The notes beneath the pieces are model-generated. The model ran no database searches. It was not told the DNA's origin and was given only the letters and a program-made list of their open reading frames with translations. From Phorcus lineatus (Eukaryota > Mollusca > Gastropoda > Trochida > Trochidae), in assembly GCA_921293015.1 (NCBI GenBank), contig OV121091.1, forward strand, positions 39,478,839 through 39,542,838: DNA of 64,000 nt, in the 5' to 3' direction. Below, in pieces: positions 1 to 11,100 of the stretch. Each line of letters opens with the position of its first letter. Positions within the stretch are counted from its first letter, which is position 1. A program made the translations under genes and the position numbers.

Positions 1-1815
1 ATTTTTCTTGACTAACATCGGTTTGGCCTATATCAATGGACAGAATTGGATTGTTCGAAATGGCAGCTGGTGTAGTCCTACTGACCCAGATTTTTGTAAA
101 TATTGGAATTTTTCCTTGCATTATGGAAAGTACATAGCAAAAATGACATTTGAATCACGTGCCATGCGCATAAATGTGGTTAATTCATTTCATTACATCT
201 GAAAGATATTCATGTTATTTGGCAACACAAATACTTTAGATATTAGCCATTGTGATTAAACACATTAAACGTTTAATCAATCATGCAATTCGCAAAATGA
301 ACCTGTTGTTTCTATATGTACGTGAAACCTGCCGTAAGCTTTAGTCTCTGCAGCTATAAGTTCTGGATATTATTTCATAACTCACTATTGCTCTAAATTA
401 TACTCGTTCAAGTAGTCAAGTGTATCTGAATGTGGAGATTCTTAAAAATAGAAAAATGTTTACTTGTTAAGAAATAAAGTTCCTGCATTTGGGAAACTGT
501 CTTGAAACGAGTCTGAAGATTATGCTGACAGATGTTTACACATCATAAATCAAAGATATGGGGCATTGATGACTCACATTTACATATTTCGAAATAGTGT
601 CGTCTGGAGCATCAAATTTCAACCCTCGTCTCTCCTTATAATACCTGCTTCTTTGCAATCTTCACGAAGGTGCTTGAACCTGTCGTAAATTGATCAGCTT
701 AAAGAAGGATCAGTTTTACGTTACGTTTCCCCTTCAAACCTTCAGGATAATCCTCATCAAGGCATTGCGGATCTTCGACAACAATCTCCTTCAAAACTAA
801 ACGGAGAATGGTACGGCGATTTATACATTTGCCCGCCATCGTTATATGACCTCCATTTAGCATCAACATCAATAATGAATGCTACATATTGCATTGTGTT
901 ACCTGTTTAAGGTCGCTGTTTTAGGCTATGTGGTATGAATTTGATAGTCTGATTTGTTAGTAGGAAACAGTTGTTAGCATTCTTTACTATAAAACGTAAG
1001 TTGTAATTTTATTTAGTGACAACTTTCTTGGAAATGAAACAGTGATTTACCTTTAATGAGATAACAAAAATGAACTACTTGACATGTGTTGAAAACGTTA
1101 TTTGATTATTCAAAAATAAAAGGATTAGATACGTTAAATACAAATTAAGTCATTGCTAAAAATGTTGAAATTAAAAACAAAGATTGAGTAATGAGTAAGA
1201 ACAGGCACCGAAATATCTCTTCAGGGTCTGACAGTGACTGTGTAACTTTTAATGGAAGACGATCAAAGCTCAGAATAAGATATTATCATCCTTATCTACG
1301 CTGTTTCCCTTTTGTTTTATTGTGTGCAATAGAGAACATTTCTACATGGTAAGCTAGTTCCAGTCGACGCTCGCAGGTTTCACCGCAATGCATAACCACA
1401 ATATTTTTGCGTGTATTCTCACTTTACTAAGTCGTGCAAAAAGTGATTCGGTAACGTTATTTCCATAGTCGTAAATGTTGACTTAGCATAGATATTTTTG
1501 ATGAAAAAAGTTCTTTGTGAATCAATGTGGAACTTTACATGCTGAATTGAATTACCTCAACTTGATGTACATAATTTTCAGTAAACCATATGATTAATAT
1601 TTAAGTAATGTAATCAGATTTTCCTTATATGTGAAATATATATATATATATATAACAGTTTACGGATTACAACTTAGACATAAGAATTTAGATATTGACA
1701 GTTAGGTTTAGGTACTATTCAGATATGTAGAAGAGGATACGCACATATTACAATCAACATAATAAACTAGCCTGATTAATACAGTCCAGTCTGTGATCTT
1801 TTTCTACGCCGAGTT
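1..1815. other. intergenic, no gene seen
   Basis: A+T-rich sequence with no convincing exon; open frames are short and unlike any family I know. A short (TA)n run lies at about 1636-1654. Confidence 0.6.
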
Positions 1816-2291
1816 TTAAAGAGCCACTCCGTGACTTGTTGGAGTCTTATATGCCAAACTTAATGAATGGTGTCATTTGATCGCTAAGTATCTACTGTTA
1901 CCAAAAAGACACATTTTAAAGCTCATTGTTTTTTTACAGTGACAATACGAAGGTAGAACGTCGCAATTATGATCGAAAACCGGACAGTGGCGAGCGTCAA
2001 ATAGTCAAACGTAACTTTGGAGACTTAACTTAAAAAGCCAGGAGGGCAGTTAGGAGTTGATAGCGTTTGTTAGGTTATATAACTAGTATCCATGTATATT
2101 GGACGTTATATCTACAACTCTGTGCACTTATAAGGCTGTTTTAGATTTTCATAGAAAACCAGTATTTGTCATATGTATGTCTTTTGGACATGAAAAGTTA
2201 AGATGTTTTGATGTTATATCACAACATATGACATATAGGTTCGTATCAAAGGTAAATGATATGTTATGAAAATCACGAAGTGGCTCTTTAA
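1816..2291 (+). mobile_element. TTAA-flanked non-autonomous DNA transposon, copy 1
   Basis: The element body is 1820-2287 (468 bp), flanked on both sides by TTAA (1816-1819, 2288-2291). Inverted ends read AGAGCCACTCCGTGA and TCACGAAGTGGCTCT. It has no coding capacity. The TTAA duplication is typical of piggyBac-type and a few other DNA transposons, and four related sequences in this window define the family. Confidence 0.85.
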
Positions 2292-2684
2292 CCTCTCATT
2301 CATCCTAAGGAGCTCTTTGACTTATTGACCGAATTAGATACGTATAGTTACGTATTTTAACTGAGAATATCTATTCACTAACACTTTCAGTAAAATGCCT
2401 TTATGTCCAATTTTTCAAAAGTCTGGGATAGAATGTCCAACATGAGTGTTGGTATTAAATATGCCCCAAATAAACATGGCCTGATTTCCGGATAATCGGA
2501 CTAAACATATTGGGAAAGCAAACAGAAGTTCTTGGTCATCGTTTGACCTTCAGAGACAAATAAGGTTAAATTGAACTTACAAACCTTAACAAAACGTGTA
2601 CTCAGTGACTCCGCATATGTATTTCGGATTATGATAATCGTTCTTTCAAAGTATACATGACAATATAGGTTACATATATTGGAA

Positions 2685-3120
2685 TTTAAAGATAAGTATT
2701 TACTCGGTTTGCCAATTCATTATACATTAATTCTTAGCTTTCATTGAAATATGAATATAGAATGTTAGATGCTATTTAATTGAGGTTTTCGCCATGTTTA
2801 TCTGTGGTCCATTAAATCGTTTTGCGACACGATAATCATAATTGTTTTAAAAGAATTTCTTTTTGTCTTCTAACTGATTTCTTTGGTGTATTGTTTAAAT
2901 TTGTAGATACTAATTAGCATTTTTTTGGAAATTTTAAGATAAGTATTTAATCGGTTTGCCAATTAAATATACTTTAATTCTTAGCTTTCATTGAAATATG
3001 AATATAGAATGTTGAATGATATTTCATTTATCATTTCTTCTCAACGATTGTGAGTATGAGTTTTAGTGATGCTTTGTTTTCATTGGTGTAGTGTTTACAT
3101 TTGTAGATACTAATTAGCAT
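2685..3120 (+). repeat. local direct duplication
   Basis: 2685-2920 and 2930-3120 share blocks in the same order, such as CGGTTTGCCAATT, CTTAGCTTTCATTGAAATAT and TTGTAGATACTAATTAGCAT, with diverged sequence between them. This is an old tandem duplication with indels. Confidence 0.75.
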
Positions 3121-3648
3121 CCACACACTCAAGTTGAAATTTTGTCTTTGATGCATAAAGAAATGTTTTTTCAATCATAGATTTCAAAGGGACACACATT
3201 GTCTACGTGCTCATACTTTGCACACGTAACCACAACGGTGAGATATTTCAGTAGTTTTTTAAATTAGTAACACCAACGCTGTCTATCTTTTGTGTCACTC
3301 TGTATTAATTACCCGTCATATGAATTTAAAGTAGTCACACTGTGCGGTCATGATGGCCACTTGTAATACAAACATATGATATCAGCGTGATTCGTCAGGC
3401 GTTCTACCATAAGCAACGCCGCTGTTATCAGTGCTTGATAATGATGGTCCGGTGATTGTGTGATAACATGTCGTAACATGTGACCATGAATCGTTCATAA
3501 CTCTTAGATTTAGGTAAGGCATGTTTGTCTTTACAGCCGTTGTAAGGACTATACTAAATCTACGATGCACACAAGTTCTGTGTACCCGTTCTCTGGTAAA
3601 TTGATCTTAATATAGCAGTGTCCAGAGTACCTCGACAATTTATCCAGT

Positions 3649-3765
3649 CCAGGGACGATATTTTCGAAGCTCTTTTAGTGCTAAGATAGTAGTAAGCCAA
3701 TTTTAATGTATGCATGGTACTTACGACACTCTTTGCGGTAAGAGACCTTCGAAAATCTAGGCCCA
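3649..3765. mobile_element. short foldback MITE, TTTTCGAAG family, copy 1
   Basis: Imperfect inverted ends: CCAGGGACGATATTTTCGAAG at the left and the complement of GGGCCTAGATTTTCGAAGG at the right. A second copy lies at 23353-23463. It is non-coding. Confidence 0.65.
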
Positions 3766-4215
3766 GGATCTTCTTTCTGCACCAGAGGAGAATATTTTCG
3801 AAAACCGATTTATGATTGAAAATTATAAAGTTATAAAAATCAATAAATATTTTCAGTACGATATAATATTGTGCAGTAAACTGCTGGGTTGCAGTACTGA
3901 AAATTCTGGTACAGGAATAAGATGCTTTAGAGAATTAACTTCTTTATAATTACACAGTGACCTTTTCTCAAATATTTGTCTCCTTTTGTAAAGTTGTTGT
4001 TTTCAATCTTTATTATTGATACTTCATAAATAACTTTTTAAGTGGCCTTATTTACATCTATTATTAAAGTCGAGAGCTTGACATGATCTTGTGATGCGTA
4101 CTTCTTAAATACAAAGTGAAAATCTTTTATTGAACGAGGTGTAATGACAGTAAATTACTTTAGTTACAAGATAGGAATGTTCAATAATAATTGATATTGG
4201 TGTGCAGCCTTCCTC

Positions 4216-4699
4216 TTAAAGAGCCAATCCGTGAGTTGTTGGAGTCATATATGCCAAACTAAACCAATGGTGTCATTTGATCGCGAAGTATCGACTGTTA
4301 CCAAAATAGACATATTTTAAAGCTTGTTGGTTTTTTACAGTGACAATATGAAGGTAGAACGTCTCAATTATGATCGAAAACCGGACAGTGGCTAATAGTT
4401 AAATAGCGAATAGTTAAACGCAATTTTTTAGACTTATCTAAAACAGCCAGGAGTGCAGTTAGGAGTTGATAGTTTTTGTTAGGTTATATAACTAGTTTCC
4501 ATGTATATTGGACGTGATATCTATACCTCTGTGCATTTATAAGGCTGTTTTAGATTTTCATGGAAAACCAGTATTTGTCATATATATGTCTTTTGTACAT
4601 GAAAAGTAAGATGTTTTGATTTTATATAACCACATATGACATTTAGGTTCGTATCAAAGGTAAATATTATGTTATGAAAATCACGGAGTGGCTCTTTAA
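4216..4699 (+). mobile_element. TTAA-flanked non-autonomous DNA transposon, copy 2
   Basis: The body is 4220-4695, with TTAA on both sides, in the same orientation as copy 1 and similar to it along its whole length. The left end has one mismatch (AGAGCCAATCCGTGA) and the right end is TCACGGAGTGGCTCT. Confidence 0.85.
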
Positions 4700-4831
4700 G
4701 AAGTCGTGTGAATCCCCGTGGTAAGTTGAAGGCAGCAACGACCTTATTCGTTCGATCGTGAATTACTATAAACATACATTTATGATTGTGACACTGTATA
4801 ATTTAAGTTATATACAATGATACGAAAGAGC

Positions 4832-4857
4832 ATGAAAATCACGGAGTGGCTCTTTAA
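4832..4857 (+). mobile_element. solo right end of the TTAA family
   Basis: ATGAAAATCACGGAGTGGCT then CT and TTAA match the last 22 bp of copies 1 and 2. The rest of this copy is missing, and it lies only about 130 bp after copy 2. Confidence 0.75.
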
Positions 4858-6646
4858 GACAATGCTGTAGCTTGAATAATACTCTGAATTAGGTGACATT
4901 AAAAAACATTGTTTCTCATCACTGCAACAATAACCCTTAACTAACGGCTATCTCATTTCATGAAGAAATAAAGACGTTTTTAAGTAAGATTAATTCAGAT
5001 AGAAAATAAAACTCATCCCTATGGGTGATAAGAAATAACATATTATTATTTTCCCCCCACATGGTGTTAGAACACAATTGCTTTGTTTCAAAACGTGTAT
5101 ATCATGTTTCTAACGTGGGAGTTAAAATTCAGTTTTGGATAAAACAGTGCTGTCCATCATCAATAACAGTTTTTGTGTCTGAATATGATTCTAGCTCATT
5201 CTGAAAGATTATCAAACTAAAAAAAAGTAAGTCTTTCTTGACAACTTTTTTTTCACAAAAAAATTTTTACCCAAAATTTTGACTTCATTCTTTATGTCAA
5301 AGACTTAATTATCTTTTCCTGTTAAAACATAACATAACAATGAATACAAATAAATACTTTTAATTTCACATCAGTTCTACAATCAACAGACTCAGTGTAT
5401 ATGCCATTTACACTTCAAACACACTGAACTGTTTTTATCATTCACATGAACACTTTTCATAACAGACAAAATATACACCATTGCATATGGTCATCATAAT
5501 CTGTATTAACTGTTCAGCATAATGATGAAGACAATTGGTAAGTTAAAATGTACATTTAAAGATCATAAAACATTTTGTGTTTCTCAAACCTATCTAGGCC
5601 TTAGAATGCACCTAACCAAGAGAGTGTGTGATTTGTATTAAACATCCAAATTTGTCCTCAACACAAGATATCCCTTGAATGACCAAGTGTTATATACTAG
5701 ATTTGTTTTACAATACTTATACCATGAATATGACAGGACTCACAATGGTATGACATCAAAGACTTGAGGTCATCAAAATAAGAGATGATGACAATGATAT
5801 GACAAAGATGCACTAAAAGTAAAATGGCATTATCCTGTTTGAAGATGGATCATTGAAAAATAATGGAGACTCTTTTGGAGGAGAAAAAGAATCTCACTCT
5901 CATGTTTGGTTACCTCAAATATATCAACACTCTTTGATGAAAGTAAAATTTCATTGAAGATTTATTTATCTAAATTAAACACTATTTTTTACTTTGTGGA
6001 AACAGAATACACATGGGTGAGACTTTCTTTTAATCAATGAAACATGGTTACTTTTATAATCATCTTTCTAATTATATAAACATAAAAAGATTGCACAACA
6101 AGTGTCATATCAACTCATTCACTCAAAATATATTGCAAAAACATTCAGAGAAATAGAAAACATTTGTACAGGAATGTTTAAATCATACAACTCAAGTATC
6201 TTATTCATTGGTAGCTTGGTGCCCTGTGAAGTAGAAAACAATCTTCAAAAATTTGTAAATCATCACTTTGAGACTAGAGCTGAGAAAGTTCTTTGGAGTA
6301 ATCATTAAATGTGAAACTGACATGTACAAGGTTTAGAATCAATGTTCAAAATGGGTACCAGCCAGCCAATTGCTGGCTAACTTTTGACTGAACTTGTTGC
6401 AGAAGTGGTAAGCAAGCCTGCCTGGCTTGTGTGATTTAGATGAACTTAGTTTCTGCATATCGCAGGGTTTCACAAATTTAAGGAAGGCTGGTTAATTTCT
6501 CAAACCACATGCCCAGCTTGCTTTTAAAGTCTAAAGCTTAATTTGGACACTGTTGTAGAATTATTTGGTTTAAAACTTTTCAACACTAGACTAAAATCTA
6601 TTGGAAAAGACAATAATGACAAAATTAGGAATTAATTACCATTTAA

Positions 6647-6713
6647 AATGAGTGAGTTATTGTTTAACGCCGATTGGGCAATATTTCCGTCGCGGCGTAA
6701 CACTTTTAGAATA
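6647..6713 (+). repeat. gastropod-type SINE core fragment
   Basis: GAGTGAGTTATTGTTTAACG followed by CCGATTGGGCAATATTTCC and GTCGCGGCG resembles the GTGAGTTTAGTTTTACGCCG...GCAATATTCC...GGCGG core seen in many abalone-type repeats. The match is from memory and imperfect. Confidence 0.5.
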
Positions 6714-6794
6714 TAACTTTGTTTCAACCTATTCATGACTAAATAAACTTGACATGGTCATTACTGAAAATTTACAAAAAGGTATGCATAAAAT

Positions 6795-6960
6795 AGGGGA
6801 GATAGGTGAGTTGGTTAGCTGCTGATACGGTCAATGCTGGCAGTGTTGCCTGTCTCTGAGGGTGTGCAAGGGACTCTACCCGAAAAAGTACAAGAATCTG
6901 TACTATTGCAGATAGTGTGATTCCAAACACAACAATATTACATATACATTACATCCTATC
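6795..6960 (+). repeat. tRNA-derived SINE remnant
   Basis: An A-box-like TGAGTTGGTTAGCTGC near 6807 and a tail AATCTGTACTATTGCAGAT, then GTGTGATTCC, at about 6896-6924. The tail is shared with the longer element at 46690-47000 (AATGTGTACTATTGCAG...ATGTGATCCC), which supports one SINE family. Confidence 0.6.
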
Positions 6961-8141
6961 AACTTCATTACTTGGACAAGTACCTGGCTATGGAGAGAGG
7001 TTATCTAAGGGCACTGACTACTGAATGGAAATATGTAAACATTTATGCTGTCTTGTCTATTTTGGGAACATTTTTCATCCTATCACATAAAATGTAATTT
7101 TGAGCTTATAATTGTAACATGTTTGAACCATATGATTTCTAATAGAAAAGGTGATAGATATCAGTCATACTACTAAATACATATCTAATATGTTATTATT
7201 AGACTGATTTGTTAATCTATTATATAATAACATACCGGTAGGCTTAATATTTATTCAAGTATACAATCTCCGTTTAACAAAGACACTTACATCCACTTTC
7301 ATGCCGAGAGTTTAATAAAGTTTTAATAGAGTTTAACTCAGAAAATTGATTATCATTACTTTCCCTAAAACAAATTTGCCCTTCAGTTGCTTTCTCATTA
7401 ACCAGGCACAATGTTAGATTGGAGAAATAGTATACCTAGAATGACCTTGCCCTCTCAGAGTGTCTTTATGTCCGGGATGTTATCAAAGGTAGAAACATGC
7501 ACCTTGCACAAATTAAGGTTTATATCACAGAAACTTTATAACACAAAAACATTCACACATGTAGCACTGAAAAGTGGCAAAAAGGTACATTAACAATTTC
7601 AAAAGTTTTAATCAAAGCTATGTTTGAAATTGATGCTTTAAGACTTTTTAATCATGACTTCAGAGTTTGAAAATAAAAACAACTATCATTACCCTAAGGG
7701 CGATTTTTGTCTCTGTCAGACTCTTACTAGCAATAATCTGCTATGTCATCCGAAATATTAACTTGCACTTTGATGTGGTCATAGACCATCGTAGCAAAGT
7801 TTCATCTTTCAGTGAGTTAAAAGATGACAATTCACTTACAAATAATATCATTCAAGTTTCTTTGTGCTTTGAACATTAACAAATTGTTCAAGCAATAAAC
7901 AAATAATATCACTCATGTTTATTTATGCTCAGATTATTTGGTAAGACTTAATATGTAATCATTTGAGCAAATCAATTGCAATGTATTCTTTTAACTGGAA
8001 TTACTTGCCTGATTTTTTATTCACATTGATAGATTTGTCATGATGAATGGTTTACATGCATTCACTCAAAATACTAGAAATTCTATTTCCATCTGCCTTT
8101 CTCAGTCTCCCATTCCTTTTGAGCACTCATTCAATTGGATT

Positions 8142-8151
8142 TCATTGTCTC
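8142..8151 (-). CDS. ACBD5: ACBD5 putative terminal coding exon (RRQ stop)
   Basis: After a pyrimidine-rich acceptor CTTCATTTTCAG, the bases G AGA CAA TGA complete R495 and add R496, Q497 and stop. This gives a KRRRRQ tail like the RRRRK tail of human ACBD5. The exon rests on a good acceptor, matching phase and tail chemistry only, so confidence is moderate. Confidence 0.5.
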
Positions 8152-11100
8152 CTGAAAATGAAGCAGGATTTGATTATTGTTTTTAACATCACTGTATATT
8201 AAAAAGAACATTCTAACATGACACGAAAACTAGAATGAAAATACTGCTTTCTGACTGGTCACCAAAGCAAATTTTGGAATGATTATTTCGCTAATAATCG
8301 CCTCTAATTATTAACGACCGATTAACATTCATACGCGCACGTTTCAAACTCCATTCGCTGAACTTTCTGTTTTCATCGCCTTACAGACAACAGCAAAATG
8401 TATTTTAAATCAATTCTATACAAACATTGAGACTACCATATTTTTTTATGAAATTTAGAACGTAAATCCATTCTGTGGTATATTTTTTGTTGAAGTAGTT
8501 TATTTTTTATCACTAAATTTAATTTCAAACCGAGCTTGCTTCGTACCGTAACGCGCGGTAATACTAATAGCAATTTGTCAAGTGAACAGAGGAGACGTAC
8601 GTTATATTCTTCAACTTTAACATAAAGCGACCACATTTCCGGACAGTGTATTCAACCATGACAAACTATAAAGCTTTCTTAATCGTTCATTCATTCAGTT
8701 CACATCGAGCGTGAGGAGTCAGTGCTTGCAGTAAACGACTACTTTTAGAGTAACGTCCCTTGATTTGGTCAGTCCTTGTCGGTATTGTCGGGGTGATAGG
8801 TGTCCTATGTATTTACGTGAAAAACGTAACTCTGACGGGATAAAAAATCTGTCTTTTGTTGATTTTATCCTCAATGAAATAAATACTTGAGGGTTTTATC
8901 AAAAACCCGTTAATTTATGTTTTGATATTTTTTCTATTATTGAAGCGTGTTCTTTGAAAATGAACTGTACTGTAGTTTTGAAAGCAAGTGGAACCAGTCT
9001 GTACTGGTTCGACCTAATCACATTGTTGTTGCGCAAGGCAAATTAGTTCCTCATTATTTTTCTAATTAGTCATGTTAGAATGAAGATAAATCCATTCTGT
9101 TTTTTATTTTGGGGTTGAATGTCGTGCATTTTCACCCCTTAATTAATATTTCAAACCTCGCAAGCTCGGTTTGAAATTAAATTTAGGGGTGAAAAATGCA
9201 CGACATACAACCCAAAAATAAAAAAACAGAATGGATTTATCTCCTAAGTAACTCATGCCCACCAATTCCATCCAACATATACAGATTATGTGTGAGAAGT
9301 TAATGAGTTTTTCATATACAAAAGCAAATGAATAACTTAGCTTATACTTGTTTGTATACATTATTGTTTGACAACTAATGGCAACTCATATCAAGACTCC
9401 TGTCCAAAACATAAAAATTTTGTGTGAATGTTCATGAGTTTTTCATAAACAAACTGAAAGAAGGAAGCAAATTTTATGACTGTTTTCAACGTAACTATGT
9501 GTCAACTAATTAGTAGCAAGGGAGGTAACTCATACCAAAGATTCATATCCGACCTATTCAGACGTTGTGTAAGAAGTTAGTGAGTTTTCCATTTAAAAAT
9601 GTAGTTTGTTGGCTTCCTTGCTTTCACTCGGACTCCTACAATCAAACCCTGATCATTCCCTTTGTTAACCAATCATTATTCCTGCTATCTCATTCACTCA
9701 GCAATCAAAAGATGTATACTAAACAATGAACCACAATTCCTATTAATCTGAAAGAGAGCCAGAACACAACTACAACTTGACAATGGTGAGTTGGCAACAA
9801 TGTCAAACAGTCAAGCACATGTCAAATCACAGTAGCAATTCAGAGACACTACCAAAACAAATCTAACCATTTCTGTTTTAAAACAAACGAAAGAGTTCTG
9901 ACATGCATGATCAGTTTGAGAGTAAAGTTGAAGACTTACCTTCTCCTCTTGAAGAGGAGCTTGATAAGGAAATGAGCAATAAAGGGCCACAGGACAATGA
10001 ACGCTGCACTCTTCACAGACAGGTCAGGGAATGGCCACCAACTCGGCTTCTAACAAATGGAATAATTGAAAATATTGAACTAATTTACTTAAAGAAGAGT
10101 TATGTTGATACCTAACATTAGATTTTCTAACTAACATATTTATTAATATGTTCAAATGTATGGTTGGTAGTGAATGCTTAATTGTCTTAGACATCGAACA
10201 CAGAACATGTTACTGAAAACCTTTTATAAAAAATATAATAAAATGGACAATGTTTTGTTTCAGATCATTTCTAAAAATTGACTTACACGAACTGCCTGTC
10301 TTCGACGGACTTCCTCCTGCAAATGGAATATCACCAGTGAAATATTGGATTTAAAAATAAATAATCTTCAGTGGCCTCTACAGTAATCTAAAATAAGACA
10401 TACTGATAAATTTGTCTCGCTTGAAAACAAAAGGGTTCTATTTCTTATCCATTGAATTCTACCTGCTTCAATTCGACAGTACTGAAAACAATAAACATAA
10501 CACCATCTCGCTAAAAAATTAAACTGAAAGCTATCCTTAACAACTTACTTTAGACCACAGTTTCTTTCCACCAGGAAGACTGGTGAACATAGTTAAGCTC
10601 CATTTTAAACATAACTACACAAAATACTCTCTAAATACTGCCATCTCACCTCTGCCTTGTGTCGGGAGATTGTCTCGAGAGAGCTCAGTCTTGAGAGTAC
10701 CCCATTCATGTCTTGCTGAAGACGCACCATGGCCACCGCTATCTGCTCGTTGACGTCCATTGCCCCCTGCTGGTCCTCATCACGCCTCCTCCCTCCCCCG
10801 CCCCCGGACCCTGAGAACAGACCGCGTCTACTCCCACTGCCAGGTCCAGAGCTTGGTCCTGTGGAGATAAAGAACGGTGTTCAGAAACAGAAGATAAAGA
10901 ATCTAACCAGGAGATGAAGTGCAAAAACAGATTCTGGTGACACAAATAATCAATTAAAAATATAGATGTACATATTAATTCTTAAATGATTTGGATAAAT
11001 GTTCTGAAAAATGTATGAAATAAATCACTGGTCCTTTTGAGATATAGACTGGTAGCCGATGTTTCACCTGATTTGTCTTCCCATCCCCTCTATTTCCCAG

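Larger units (their letters stand above)
4858..8141 (-). other. ACBD5 3'UTR and downstream sequence
   Basis: No coding exon is recognisable. Minus-strand AATAAA signals nearest the stop lie at 8016-8021 and 7918-7923, which would give a 3'UTR of roughly 150-250 nt. Further signals lie near 5960, so a much longer UTR is possible. Two SINE-type fragments lie inside. The short open frames here show no recognisable similarity. Confidence 0.4.

Noticed and set aside
9600-9660. Alternative last ACBD5 exon starting with GAGTCCGAG after TTGATTGTAG (near 9634)
   Set aside because: The pyrimidine tract is poor and the tail would not be basic; the acceptor at 8152 fits better.
9903-10115. 70-codon plus frame [12 protein letters not shown]...
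   Set aside because: It is the antisense shadow of ACBD5 exon 9, which has clear family similarity on the minus strand.
10729-10945. Pro-rich plus frame and a second minus frame over ACBD5 exon 7
   Set aside because: Both are out-of-frame readings of the coiled-coil exon; the in-frame minus reading matches ACBD5.
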